NCBI RefSeq assembly: GCF_001046635.1
Contig: NZ_KQ130460.1
Coordinates: 1-64,000 of the forward strand
Reading direction: 5' to 3'
Length of the DNA stretch: 64,000 nucleotides
Source: Novosphingobium barchaimii LL02
GTDB lineage: Bacteria > Pseudomonadota > Alphaproteobacteria > Sphingomonadales > Sphingomonadaceae
How positions within the stretch are numbered: the first letter of the stretch is position 1; every line of letters starts with the position of its first letter. The notes under the pieces were generated by a model. That model saw nothing but the letters and a program-made list of their open reading frames with translations, ran no database searches and was not told where the DNA came from. A program made the translations under genes and the position numbers. Shown in pieces: positions 25,101-33,195 of this stretch.

Positions 25101-25785
25101 CAACCGCAACACCATTGGCGCCATCGTCGGCGTCCAGCCTTTCGGTGGGCGCGGGCTATCGGGCACAGGTCCCAAGGCGGGCGGGCCGCTCTATCTTGGG
25201 CGTCTGACCCAGGTGCCGCCGGCCGTGCTGCCTGGCGCCGCAGCGGCGTCGGCGCTGCTCTCCGATTTTGCGCAGTGGCTGGAAGCGCATGGCGAACACG
25301 CCGCCGCGGAGGCTGCCCTTGCACTGGGCGTGTGCTCGGCGCTTGGCATGGTGAGGGAGCTTCCTGGTCCGGTGGGTGAGCGCAACCTCTATGCGCTCCA
25401 TCCACGGGGTCGGATCCTGCTGCGCCCGGCGACCCGAGAGGGGCTGTTCGGCCAGATCGCGGCGGTGCTGGCGACGGGCAATCGCGGCGCGGTGGAGGGC
25501 ATGGAATTGCCCCGCGGGCTGCCGGCCGACATCGCCGCCCGGTTCGCTGCCGACCCGGTCGAACCTTTCGCGGCATGTCTCGCCGAGGGCGATGCAGCTG
25601 CGGTGCGCGGTGCCTGCGAATCGGTTGCCGCACTGGCAGGGCCGATCGTGCCAGTCCACCTGTGGGAGCACGGAAACCCTGTTCAGGGCTTCGGGCCCGG
25701 CGGCGCCTGGCTGCTGGAAGAGGTCTCGACCTCGATCAACACAACCGCTGCGGGGGGAAATGCCAGCCTGATGATGATCGGCTGA
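22165..25785 (+). CDS. putA: Bifunctional proline dehydrogenase / L-glutamate-gamma-semialdehyde dehydrogenase
   Basis: This enzyme oxidises proline to glutamate in two steps. The 1206-residue length is that of a PutA without the N-terminal ribbon-helix-helix domain of E. coli PutA (1320). The FAD-dependent proline dehydrogenase barrel covers about residues 100-480, with RLVKGAYWDAEIK near 357 and the C-terminal helix LLAYLVRRLLENGANSSFVN near 480. The aldehyde dehydrogenase part covers about 530-1000, with ISPWNFPLAIF, FTGSTEVARLI and the catalytic cysteine in SAGQRCSALRV near 826. The remaining C-terminal domain is typical of long PutAs. Regulation probably falls to the divergent Lrp protein. 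Confidence 0.96.
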   Translation: MSTSPAPFAAFAPAIRELSPLRRTIAEARRRDEAACLAPLLDAASLSEPMRAAVRQTATDLVTTLRANHKGTGVEGLVQEYALSSQEGVALMCLAEALLRIPDHATRDALIRDKVSGGDWSGHLGGGKSLFVNAATWGLVVTGKLVGSVDDRGLGAALTRLIARAGEPVIRRGVDLAMRMMGEQFVTGETIAEALKRARELEARGFRYSYDMLGEAATTAADAARYYADYENAIHAIGKASAGRGIYEGPGISIKLSALHPRYARAQCERVMGELLPMVQALAVMAKGYDIGLNIDAEEADRLELSLDLLESLALDPALAGWNGLGFVIQAYGKRCPMVIDWIVDLARRAERRIMVRLVKGAYWDAEIKRAQVDGLVDFPVYTRKVHTDVAYVACAQKLLSAPDAVFPQFATHNAQTLATIYQLAGPDFAVGKYEFQCLHGMGEPLYSQVVGPDKLNRPCRIYAPVGTHETLLAYLVRRLLENGANSSFVNRIADPAVPVAEMVADPVDVVRAMVNPGARHDLIALPADLYAGRANSAGIDLTDEIALDVLSKELEASARAEWRALPEGVDGLGLPVRNPADHGDIVGTVIEVAPDDAAAAVARSAASAWPLVPVADRAAVLSRAADIMQDRMGALMGLAIREAGKSAANAISEVREAIDFLRYYARQAEDTFGPEQAPLGPVVCISPWNFPLAIFAGQVVAALVAGNPVLAKPAEETPLIAAEAVRILHEAGVPRDALQLMPGAGELGAALVGAPQVAAVMFTGSTEVARLIQRQLAGRLSREGRPIPLVAETGGQNAMIVDSSALAEQVVADVIASAFDSAGQRCSALRVLCLQEDVADRTLTMLKGALGQLRVGNPDRLAIDIGPVISAEAQANIERHITAMRAKGCKVEQVALGGEAASGTFVAPTIIEIGSIDQLEHEVFGPVLHVVRFRRDDLAKLIEAINATGYGLTFGLHTRLDETVARVTSQVRAGNLYVNRNTIGAIVGVQPFGGRGLSGTGPKAGGPLYLGRLTQVPPAVLPGAAAASALLSDFAQWLEAHGEHAAAEAALALGVCSALGMVRELPGPVGERNLYALHPRGRILLRPATREGLFGQIAAVLATGNRGAVEGMELPRGLPADIAARFAADPVEPFAACLAEGDAAAVRGACESVAALAGPIVPVHLWEHGNPVQGFGPGGAWLLEEVSTSINTTAAGGNASLMMIG

Positions 25786-25971
25786 CAAGTCTCTGGCGCA
25801 ATTGCGAAAAACGCCTTGCGTCCGGGCATATTCCGGGTCGCGTCGCCGCAAATGCGGCCCCTTCCGGCGGATTGGATGCAACTCGTGGTCATTTTTACTG
25901 TTGCTTCATTGCTGCTTCACTGCGTTTCATTACCGTAATGCGGGGAGGGCACGGCAGGCTGGAGTTGTAGG

Positions 25972-26517
25972 ATGGGCAGAATGATCATCGACGCCGCCAC
26001 CAGCCTCGACGGCTTTTGGGCCGATGCACGCGGCCGCAGTGTCATGCGTGCCAGCGACTTGCACGGTTCGGGGCTATCGGGCCGTCTGGGCGATGTATGC
26101 GGGGCAGTGGTGATGAGCCGCCGCTCGTTCGACCTCTCCGGCGACCCCAGCTGGATTGGAGAGGCCTATGCGGCGCAGACCCCTGTTTTCGTGGTCACCG
26201 ACACCCCGATAGCCAGCGTTCCGGCCAATGGACCGCCGGGGTTACGTTTTCTCGGTAGCTACGCGGATGCTTTCGCCGCAGCCAGGCAAGCCGCAGACGA
26301 CCGCGCGGTTCTGGTGGTGGGCGAGGCCAGCGCCCTGAAGGCCGCCATGCGAACCGGGGAGGCGGATGAGATCTGGCTGCGCATGACTGCCCGAACCCTG
26401 GGGCGCGGCTCCGCGCTGTTCGAGGATGGTATACCGGTGGAGAACTACTTCGTTTCCGAAATGGAGACGACGTCCGACGCCGTCCACATGCATCTGGAAA
26501 AGCGTATCGGCGCCTAA
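25972..26517 (+). CDS. RibD C-terminal/dihydrofolate-reductase-like protein
   Basis: The 181-residue protein has the fold of the RibD reductase domain, which is related to dihydrofolate reductase and uses NADPH. The N terminus IIDAATSLDGFWAD matches the family pattern, with the middle motif VVMSRRSFD and the later LVVGEASALKAAM. GGAG lies seven bases before the ATG at 25972; an ATG three codons later is also possible. Many small members of this family have no known substrate, so I give no gene name. It is convergent with the MFS gene. Confidence 0.8.
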   Translation: MGRMIIDAATSLDGFWADARGRSVMRASDLHGSGLSGRLGDVCGAVVMSRRSFDLSGDPSWIGEAYAAQTPVFVVTDTPIASVPANGPPGLRFLGSYADAFAAARQAADDRAVLVVGEASALKAAMRTGEADEIWLRMTARTLGRGSALFEDGIPVENYFVSEMETTSDAVHMHLEKRIGA

Positions 26518-26532
26518 ACTTGTCCTTGCCAC

Positions 26533-27729
26533 TTAGGCGGGCGCGGCGTGCAATGTCTCGCGCCTGTGGAGGGAGATCGTCACCAGGAAGATCGCGAGGC
26601 CGCCCAGCGCCAGCCCCGATCCGATCCACCCGGTCGAAGTCAGGCCGTAGCCGGCGCTGATCGCAAGCCCGCCAAGCCACGGACCCAGCGCATTGGCCAT
26701 GTTGAAGGCGCTGTGGTGCGCCGCAGCCGCCAATGCCTGCGCGTCTCCGGCCACGTCCATGAGGCGCGTCTGGAGGATCGTGCCGAGGCCGCCGCCGAAG
26801 CCGATCAGCAGCACCACCAGGCTCAGCGTCCAGATATTGCCCGCCAGAAGCGAAAACAGCGCCAGCGACACCGCGCTGAACAGCAGCGCCGCAATAGCGG
26901 CCTTGGTCTGTGCCCGGTCGGCGACCCAGGCCCAGAACAGGTTGCCCACCGTCATGCCGACGCCGAAGACCGCCAGCACTGCCGGGACAAGGCGTTCGGA
27001 CACGCCGGTAACCTCGATCATGGTCGAGGCGACATAAGTGTAGACGCAAAAGAGGCCGCCGAAGCCGATGGCGCCGGTCAACAGCGTCAGCAGTACCTGG
27101 GGACGACGCAGCGCGCCCAGTTCACGCAGCGGGCTCGCCGACGCGTCGGCATGCTGGACGGGCGCATAGAGGGCGACGAGTGCCATCGTGATGACCGCGA
27201 GCACCGAAACCACCGCGAAACCGCTACGCCAACCCAGTTCCTGCCCGAGGAAGTTCGCTACCGGCACGCCGATGATCGTCGCCACGGTCAGCCCAGACAT
27301 GACCATCGCTACCGACTGCGCACGCTTGTTGGCAGGCACCATCGAGGCGGCAACGAGCGCGGCAATACCGAAATAGGCGCCGTGGGGTAGGCCGCTGATG
27401 AAGCGGCATATCAGCAGAAGTGGATAGCTTGCGGCCATCGCCGAAATACCGTTGCCGATGGCGAAGATCGCCATAAGGGCGATCAGCAGCTTGCGGCGCT
27501 CGATCTTGGCGGCCAGCACGGCGATGACTGGCGCACCGACCACCACGCCCAGCGCATAGGCGCTGATCGCATGGCCCGCTTCGGGTTCGCTCAGGCCCAG
27601 ATCGCGAGCAAAAAAGGGAACAAGGCTCATCGCCGCGAATTCGGTGGTGCCGATAGCGAAGGCACCCATCGCCAGCGCCAATGTGACAAGGGCAGGGTGC
27701 ACGGGTTTGGTCTGTGAGTGATTGGTCAT
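26533..27729 (-). CDS. MFS transporter, AraJ/sugar-efflux-like
   Basis: The 398-residue inner-membrane transporter has 12 predicted spans. The N-terminal region (FAIGTTEFAAMSLVPFFARD) and the loop after span 2 (AKIERRKLL) match the DHA1-type efflux subgroup that includes AraJ and YdhP. These proteins export sugars, drugs or metabolites by proton exchange; the substrate here is unknown. I chose the ATG at 27729 over a TTG four codons upstream. It stands alone between the DHFR-like gene and the sulfur operon. Confidence 0.85.
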   Translation of the reverse strand: MTNHSQTKPVHPALVTLALAMGAFAIGTTEFAAMSLVPFFARDLGLSEPEAGHAISAYALGVVVGAPVIAVLAAKIERRKLLIALMAIFAIGNGISAMAASYPLLLICRFISGLPHGAYFGIAALVAASMVPANKRAQSVAMVMSGLTVATIIGVPVANFLGQELGWRSGFAVVSVLAVITMALVALYAPVQHADASASPLRELGALRRPQVLLTLLTGAIGFGGLFCVYTYVASTMIEVTGVSERLVPAVLAVFGVGMTVGNLFWAWVADRAQTKAAIAALLFSAVSLALFSLLAGNIWTLSLVVLLIGFGGGLGTILQTRLMDVAGDAQALAAAAHHSAFNMANALGPWLGGLAISAGYGLTSTGWIGSGLALGGLAIFLVTISLHRRETLHAAPA

Positions 27730-27855
27730 GTTGCAGCGCAAAATAGGGCTATATCCCCGTTTACGCTACCCATCGCGAAAGCTTGTGGCCCTTGCGTTTT
27801 TCGCATCGCAAAAATCGATTTGGGCAATCGCGCTGCTTGCGCGCCGTCTGGCGTG

Positions 27856-27899
27856 GCCCCGTCTCTCCCGCCCTCATGAGGGCAGGGCGAGACCGGGGC
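27856..27899 (-). terminator. Long hairpin downstream of cysH
   Basis: A long GC-rich stem-loop with small bulges (outer arms GCCCCG and CGGGGC, inner arms GCCCTC and GAGGGC around AT) begins 11 bp after the cysH stop. No clear T-run follows, so it may terminate or only protect the sulfur operon transcript. Confidence 0.65.
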
Positions 27900-27909
27900 G
27901 TCGCCAATT

Positions 27910-28743
27910 TCAGAACACCGGGTCGAAGCCGGGGGGCAGTTCGCCCGAGCCTGCGCCGCCCGCGCCGTCTTCCTGGCCGGGGACGTGAATTCCGCATTCA
28001 GTCTTGTCCCAACCCTTCCAGCGGCCGGAACGCGGGTCCTCGCCGGCTGCAACCTTGCTGGTGCAGGGCATGCAGCCGATCGAGGGATAGCCTTCCGCCA
28101 CCAGCGGGTGCGCGGGCAGATCATGTTCTTCAATATAAGCGGCGAGGCGCTCTGGCGCCCAGTCGATCAGGGGGTTGATCTTCAGGCGGCCCTGGGTGTC
28201 AGTCGTATCGATTTCAAAGCGCGGCAGGCTCGAACGGGTCGCCGCCTGGAACGACTTGCGGCCCGAGAACGAGGCATCGAAGCCGGCGAGGGCCTTGGCC
28301 AGCGGTTTGACCTTGCGGATCTCGCAGCAGCCGTCGGGGTCCCATGACCAGCGCAGGCCGTTCTCGTCCTTCTTGGCGATTTCCCCTTCGTCCGGCACGA
28401 GATTACGCAAGTCACGCAGGCCAAGCCGCGCGATCAGAAGGTCGCGGTAGGCCAGTGTCTCGGGAAAGTGCTTGCCCGTCTCCAGGAACAGCACCGGCAC
28501 GGCTGGGTCCACTTGCGCGATAAGATGCAGCAGTACCGCGCTTTCCGCACCGAAGCTGGAGACTATCGCCATTTCGCCCGCCATACGTTCCTTGATCAGC
28601 GTCTCAAGCATCTCGCTCGTGTCGCTGCCACGGAACAGGCGGTTCAGGCGCACCGCGTCCGCCTCAGCGAAACGGGGGGTGGTGTCGATACGGTCGCGCG
28701 CCCTGATATCGGCGCGGCCGTTCTTAGCTTCGGTACGGAGCAT
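27910..28743 (-). CDS. cysH: Assimilatory adenylylsulfate (APS) reductase, CysH family
   Basis: CysH reduces activated sulfate to sulfite using thioredoxin. The 277-residue protein has the PAPS-reductase core (AIVSSFGAESAVLLHLI, FLETGKHFPET). The cysteine pairs DGCCEIRKV and GCMPCTS, which hold a [4Fe-4S] cluster, mark the APS-using branch and not the cluster-free PAPS enzyme of E. coli. The catalytic cysteine lies in KTECGIHV near the C terminus. It is the last gene of the sulfite/sulfate reduction operon and is followed by a large hairpin. Confidence 0.93.
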   Translation of the reverse strand: MLRTEAKNGRADIRARDRIDTTPRFAEADAVRLNRLFRGSDTSEMLETLIKERMAGEMAIVSSFGAESAVLLHLIAQVDPAVPVLFLETGKHFPETLAYRDLLIARLGLRDLRNLVPDEGEIAKKDENGLRWSWDPDGCCEIRKVKPLAKALAGFDASFSGRKSFQAATRSSLPRFEIDTTDTQGRLKINPLIDWAPERLAAYIEEHDLPAHPLVAEGYPSIGCMPCTSKVAAGEDPRSGRWKGWDKTECGIHVPGQEDGAGGAGSGELPPGFDPVF

Positions 28744-28767
28744 TGGGTTATCCCTTCTGCCGGGCTC

Positions 28768-29214
28768 TCAAGCGGGGTGACGCTTCGCCCAGATCGCCTG
28801 GCGGCCGTCCACGACAGTCGCCTGGTAGACATTGTCCCAGCGGGCGAAGGCATTCTTCGCATCGTCAGGGTTGAGCGCCTTATCGGGCGCGAAGGCGTCG
28901 AAGCCACAGCGCTGGAGGTGGCCGAGCATGTCGATCACCACGTCGCCAACAGCACGCATTTCCCCGGTGTATCCGGCTTCGCGCAGGAGCCGGGCGGAGG
29001 AATAGCCGCGCCCGTCGGTCCAGGCCGGGAAGTTCACTTCGATCAGAGCCAGACGGTCCAGCTGTGGCAACAGGGCGCGGGCGTCATCGCCCGGCTCGAT
29101 GCGCACGGCGGTGGCGTTTGTCTGCGCGAAATCTTCGGCAACGAAGGCATCCACGGTGACGGCGGCATCGTTGACGGCTTCGTCGTCACGGAAGCGGAAC
29201 TGGACTTCAACCAT
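28768..29214 (-). CDS. DUF934 family protein of the sulfite reduction operon
   Basis: The 148-residue protein belongs to the DUF934 family, found almost always beside cysI and cysH in alpha- and betaproteobacteria. Typical motifs are IEVNFPAWTDGRGYSSARLL and the C-terminal ARWDNVYQ. The start at 29214 overlaps the cysI stop by eight bases, which fixes it against a longer open frame upstream. Its role is not established; an accessory role in sulfite reduction is inferred from constant linkage. Confidence 0.9.
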   Translation of the reverse strand: MVEVQFRFRDDEAVNDAAVTVDAFVAEDFAQTNATAVRIEPGDDARALLPQLDRLALIEVNFPAWTDGRGYSSARLLREAGYTGEMRAVGDVVIDMLGHLQRCGFDAFAPDKALNPDDAKNAFARWDNVYQATVVDGRQAIWAKRHPA

Positions 29215-30841
29215 AGATGGCCTCCTTGAACGGATCCATGCCGATACGGCGATAGGTGTCGAGAAAGCGCTCCTCGCCCTGCTTGTTGGCGAGGTAGACC
29301 TGGGTGGCCTTTTCGACCGCATCGACCACGCCGTCCTCGTCGAAGCCAGGACCGGTGATCTTGGCGAGCGACGTGTCCGCGCCCTCGCTGCCACCAAAGG
29401 AAAGCTGGTAGTTTTCGACGCCCTTCTTGTCGACGCCCAGAATGCCGATATGGCCGGCATGGTGGTGGCCGCAGGCGTTGATGCAGCCCGAGATCTTGAG
29501 CTTCAGTTCGCCGATCTCGGCCTGCTTTTCGGCGCTGCCGAAACGCTGCGAAATCTTCTGCGCAAGCGGGATCGAGCGGGCATTGGCAAGGCTGCAATAG
29601 TCGAGGCCGGGGCAGGCGATGATGTCGCCCACGGTGTCGATGTTGGCGGTGCCGATGCCGGCTTCGTCCAGCGCTTTCCAGACGGTGTAGAGGTCAGCCT
29701 TCTTCACGTGCGGCAGGACGATGTTCTGCGAGTGGGTGACGCGCAGTTCGTCGAACGAATAGTCGCGGCCCAGGTCCGCCATCAGGCGGATCTGGTCGGC
29801 GGTGGCGTCACCGGGGATGCCGCCGACCGGCTTGAGGCTGATCGTGGCGATGATGTAGCCGGCCTGCTTGTGCGCGGTGGTGTTGCGCTCAACCCAGAGG
29901 CGGAAGTCGGGATCGGACAGGTCCAGATCGTCGGCCGCGCCGGTTTCGAAGGCGGGGTTGGCGAAGTGCGCCATGATGCGTTCCAACTCGGCCATCGGCG
30001 GCTCGATCGGCTGGGTCAGCAGGTGGGCGAACTCTTCCTCGACCTGGCGCACGTATTCGTCGCGGCCCAGTTCGTGGACGAGGATCTTGATGCGTGCCTT
30101 GTACTTGTTGTCGCGGCGGCCGTAGCGGTTGTAGACGCGCAGGCATGCCTCGGCGAACGTGATGAGCTGGTCCAGCGGCACGAAGTCGCGGATCATCGGT
30201 GCGATCATCGGGGTGCGGCCCATGCCGCCGCCTGCGTAGAACTGGGCGCCGATCTCGCCTGCGTCATTGCGGATCATCTTGATGCCGATGTCATGCAGAC
30301 GCATCGCCGCGCGGTCCTTTTCGGACGCGATGACGCAAATCTTGAACTTGCGAGGCAGAACCAGGAATTCCGGGTGGAAGCTGGACCACTGGCGCAGCAT
30401 TTCCGCGTAAGGGCGCGGGTCGATCACTTCGTCGGCGGCGGCGCCGGCGAACTGGTCGGAACTGATGTTGCGGATGCAGTTGCCGCTGGTCTGGATGGCA
30501 TGCATTTCCACCGTGGCGAGCTCGGCCAGAATGTCGGGCGTCTCATCCAGCTTGATCCAGTTGTACTGGATGTTCTGGCGGGTGGTGAAGTGGCCATAGC
30601 CGCGGTCATACTTGTCGGCGATGTCGCCCAGCAGGCGCATCTGCACCGAGTTGAGCGTGCCGTAGGGCACCGCGACGCGGAGCATGTAGGCGTGGAGCTG
30701 AAGGTACAGGCCGTTCTGCAGGCGCAGCGGCTTGAACTGGTCCTCGGTCAGTTCGCCCGAAATGCGGCGGCGGACCTGGTCGCGGAATTCGGCGACGCGC
30801 GTGTCGACCATCTGCTGGTCGTATTCGTCATATTTGTACAT
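29207..30841 (-). CDS. cysI: Sulfite reductase hemoprotein (nitrite/sulfite reductase family)
   Basis: The 544-residue siroheme and [4Fe-4S] enzyme reduces sulfite to sulfide with six electrons. The two-fold repeat of the family is visible: YGHFTTRQNIQYNWIKL, then TSGNCIRN in the first half, and CPGLDYCSLANAR, then LKISGCINACGHHHAG near residues 420-475 in the second, holding the cluster and siroheme cysteines. No flavoprotein partner (cysJ) is adjacent, so ferredoxin may donate electrons. The start shares a base with the DUF2849 stop; the stop overlaps the DUF934 start. Confidence 0.94.
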   Translation of the reverse strand: MYKYDEYDQQMVDTRVAEFRDQVRRRISGELTEDQFKPLRLQNGLYLQLHAYMLRVAVPYGTLNSVQMRLLGDIADKYDRGYGHFTTRQNIQYNWIKLDETPDILAELATVEMHAIQTSGNCIRNISSDQFAGAAADEVIDPRPYAEMLRQWSSFHPEFLVLPRKFKICVIASEKDRAAMRLHDIGIKMIRNDAGEIGAQFYAGGGMGRTPMIAPMIRDFVPLDQLITFAEACLRVYNRYGRRDNKYKARIKILVHELGRDEYVRQVEEEFAHLLTQPIEPPMAELERIMAHFANPAFETGAADDLDLSDPDFRLWVERNTTAHKQAGYIIATISLKPVGGIPGDATADQIRLMADLGRDYSFDELRVTHSQNIVLPHVKKADLYTVWKALDEAGIGTANIDTVGDIIACPGLDYCSLANARSIPLAQKISQRFGSAEKQAEIGELKLKISGCINACGHHHAGHIGILGVDKKGVENYQLSFGGSEGADTSLAKITGPGFDEDGVVDAVEKATQVYLANKQGEERFLDTYRRIGMDPFKEAIYG

Positions 30842-31137
30842 CAGATCACCCAGTTCACGGCTTGGGGGTCGGAGGGCTTTAGCGTCAGGTCGAGCCGCAC
30901 GGTGGGGCCAAGTGCCCGGATGCGCTCCTTGATGTGGCCGGGCCGCACGCCCGTTTCGTCCTTCACGCCGTCCACCACGTAAGCGGCGAAGACGTTCTGG
31001 ACGCCTTCCTCACGCGCGATGATCGCGGCGCCGCCATCGGCCACGTCGGCACTGTCGTTCACATCGAGCGACCAGCCTACGCCGGTCCACCAGATGACGG
31101 CGCCGGACTTCAGGTCGTTGCCCGTCAGGATTTTCAC
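30841..31137 (-). CDS. DUF2849 family small protein
   Basis: The 98-residue protein belongs to DUF2849, a family seen almost only between siroheme synthase and cysI genes in alphaproteobacteria. The start is GTG at 31137, overlapping the cobA stop (GTGA), and the stop abuts the cysI start (TGATG). It has no membrane span and is mostly beta and helix. Its role in sulfite reduction is inferred from linkage only. Confidence 0.88.
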   Translation of the reverse strand: MKILTGNDLKSGAVIWWTGVGWSLDVNDSADVADGGAAIIAREEGVQNVFAAYVVDGVKDETGVRPGHIKERIRALGPTVRLDLTLKPSDPQAVNWVI

Positions 31138-31958
31138 TGTACTGCCTCCAGCGCGAGTGCGCGAATGGTGTTGTCCGCTTCCGCGGTCACGTGCCCGATA
31201 ACGATAAGCGCCGGGCTTTGCACCCTCTCGCTTTCGACAAGGTCGGCAAGACCCGCCAGCGGCCCGCGCAGCACGCGCATGTCGTCGCGTGTGGCCTTCT
31301 CAACCACGGCGACGGGCACATCTGGAGCAAGGCCGTCGGCCATCAGCTTGTCCGAGATGTCGCCAGCGGTGGCGACGCCCATGAAAATTACCAGAGTGCG
31401 CCCCTTGCCGGCAAGACCCGACCAGTCCTGATCCGAGAGGCCCTTGCACTGGCCGGCCACGAAGCTGACGATCGAGGCATGGTCGCGGTGGGTCAGCGGG
31501 ATCTGCGCTGCGGCGGCAGCGCCAAGAGCGGAAGTGATACCGGGCACCACTTCCACCGGCACCCCGGCGGCCTTGCAGGCTTCAGCTTCTTCGCCGCCGC
31601 GCCCAAAGATGAAAGGGTCGCCCCCCTTGAGCCGCACGACGTCGTGACCGGCGAGAGCCTCACTCACAAGGAGAGCGTTGATCTCTTCCTGCCTCATGGT
31701 GTGGCGCGAACGGCTCTTGGCGACTGAGACGAGGCGGGCCCCAGGACGGGCCATTGCCATGATCGAGGGATCGACGAGTCCGTCATGCACGACCAGTCCA
31801 GCATTCAGCAGCAGCCGGGCGGCGCGCAGCGTCAGCAGGTCAGGATCGCCCGGGCCTGCGCCGACGAGCCAGACTTTGCCAATTGGGCCCTTGCGCTCAT
31901 TCGAGGCGCGGCCGCCGGAGTCGGAATTCGATACCATGTCGGGGCAGATGGCGATCAT
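31134..31958 (-). CDS. cobA: Uroporphyrinogen-III C-methyltransferase
   Basis: This SAM-dependent enzyme methylates uroporphyrinogen III twice to precorrin-2, the precursor of the siroheme needed by CysI. Family motifs are VWLVGAGPGDPDLLTL, LKGGDPFIFGRGGEEAEA and VPGITSALGAAAAAQIPLTH. It is the single-domain form of about 260-274 residues, without the oxidase/chelatase half of CysG. The start is uncertain: 31958 or 31937, neither with a good ribosome site. It leads the operon cobA-DUF2849-cysI-DUF934-cysH. Confidence 0.93.
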   Translation of the reverse strand: MIAICPDMVSNSDSGGRASNERKGPIGKVWLVGAGPGDPDLLTLRAARLLLNAGLVVHDGLVDPSIMAMARPGARLVSVAKSRSRHTMRQEEINALLVSEALAGHDVVRLKGGDPFIFGRGGEEAEACKAAGVPVEVVPGITSALGAAAAAQIPLTHRDHASIVSFVAGQCKGLSDQDWSGLAGKGRTLVIFMGVATAGDISDKLMADGLAPDVPVAVVEKATRDDMRVLRGPLAGLADLVESERVQSPALIVIGHVTAEADNTIRALALEAVQ

Positions 31959-32171
31959 TCCCGCGCTGCGCCAGCCAGAATGACTTTCGCACGGCTAAGT
32001 GCAACTTTATGGCCGCTGCGTTACCTAACCTAACGGCATCGCTGAAAGGTAAAATGACCGCAAAGGCAAAAAAGGGCGTTTTTCTGCGACTCGGGAGCTT
32101 CATTAAGCTGTGTGCTAACCAAATCTTAACCGCACCAGTGGACATTTGTACAACCTAGGGAGGCGGTACGA

Positions 32172-32876
32172 ATGCCGATTGCGGCCCATTTTGAAATAAA
32201 CACGGCCAGAGACGGCTATCTCGGCGCAGAATCGGAGGGGCAACCTCGTCCCGAGCGGCGCAGGCTGCTTCTGACGACGCAAGGCGCGCTCGAATCGGGC
32301 ATCGAAACGCCTGTGACGATTCACAACTTTTCCGAAGGCGGCGTTCTGCTCGAAAGCCGGGTCGCCTTGGAGATCGGCGAGTCGATCGAGCTGGAGCTTC
32401 CCGAGGCGCCTCAGGCGCGCGCCCGGGTGATCTGGTCAAGCGGGCCACTTTACGGCTGCGCGTTCGATGCGCCGATTCCCGCCGCAACGCTTAGCGCGGC
32501 AAAGCTGCGCAGCGCCGTGCAGGGCGAACTGGGCGTGGCGCCGCCGCCTTCTCCCGCCGGGCCTTCGGCCATAGGGGGTGAAAGCCTGGGGGAACGGCTG
32601 CACCGTCTGCGCAAGCTGCGCGGCCTTACGCAGGGTGAACTCGCCAACCGGCTCGGCGTCAGCAAGCCGACCGTCTGGGCTTGGGAGCAGGGGCGGGCCC
32701 GCCCAATCGAGGATCGCATCGAGGCGATCGCTGAAGCGCTTGGCGTGGAGAGCGCGGATTTGCGCCCAAGTCGTACCGTACCAGGCCTGTCAGACCTCAT
32801 ATCGCGGTGCCGCGAGCAAATTGCCGCTGCCGTGGAGACGACCCCGGACAAGGTCCGCATCATGATCGAGCTTTGA
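32172..32876 (+). CDS. PilZ domain fused to an XRE-type helix-turn-helix
   Basis: The 234-residue protein combines an N-terminal PilZ domain (about residues 25-105) with a C-terminal XRE DNA-binding domain (about 138-195). The PilZ part has both c-di-GMP contact motifs: RxxxR in RPERR and NxSxxG in NFSEGG. The XRE part reads LRKLRGLTQGELANRLGVSK, then VWAWEQGRARP. The fusion suggests a transcription factor that responds directly to c-di-GMP. SD GGGAGG lies before the ATG. It is divergent from cobA, and the next gene downstream is a GGDEF protein, which strengthens a c-di-GMP context. Confidence 0.88.
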   Translation: MPIAAHFEINTARDGYLGAESEGQPRPERRRLLLTTQGALESGIETPVTIHNFSEGGVLLESRVALEIGESIELELPEAPQARARVIWSSGPLYGCAFDAPIPAATLSAAKLRSAVQGELGVAPPPSPAGPSAIGGESLGERLHRLRKLRGLTQGELANRLGVSKPTVWAWEQGRARPIEDRIEAIAEALGVESADLRPSRTVPGLSDLISRCREQIAAAVETTPDKVRIMIEL

Positions 32877-33195
32877 TCGGCTGAGCCTGATTTGACCTGC
32901 GTTCCTGACCCAAGTCCCCGTTAACCTCGATTCGACGGCCGCCTTTGAATTTGCATATTCACGCCATCCTTAATCGATGGTAAACATCTTGATAAGAAAA
33001 GATAAAGCATAATTCAGTTAACTAACAGAACTAATTGCGCTTCATTTAAGATGTTGAATTCGAAATTCGTTTGAAAATTGTGATCTTGATCTGTTTGTTG
33101 AAAGACAGTCGGACGGACTCGCAATCTGGTGCTGGCCAATACAGCCAGAAACTTCATCGAATCGTAGTGGGCACGGCATTCGGGACGCAGTCGGC
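32877..33195. other. AT-rich intergenic region between the PilZ and GGDEF genes
   Basis: About 320 bp without a gene, clearly richer in A and T than the flanks, especially 32950-33110. It probably carries the promoter of the GGDEF gene. I see no defined operator or hairpin. Confidence 0.5.
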
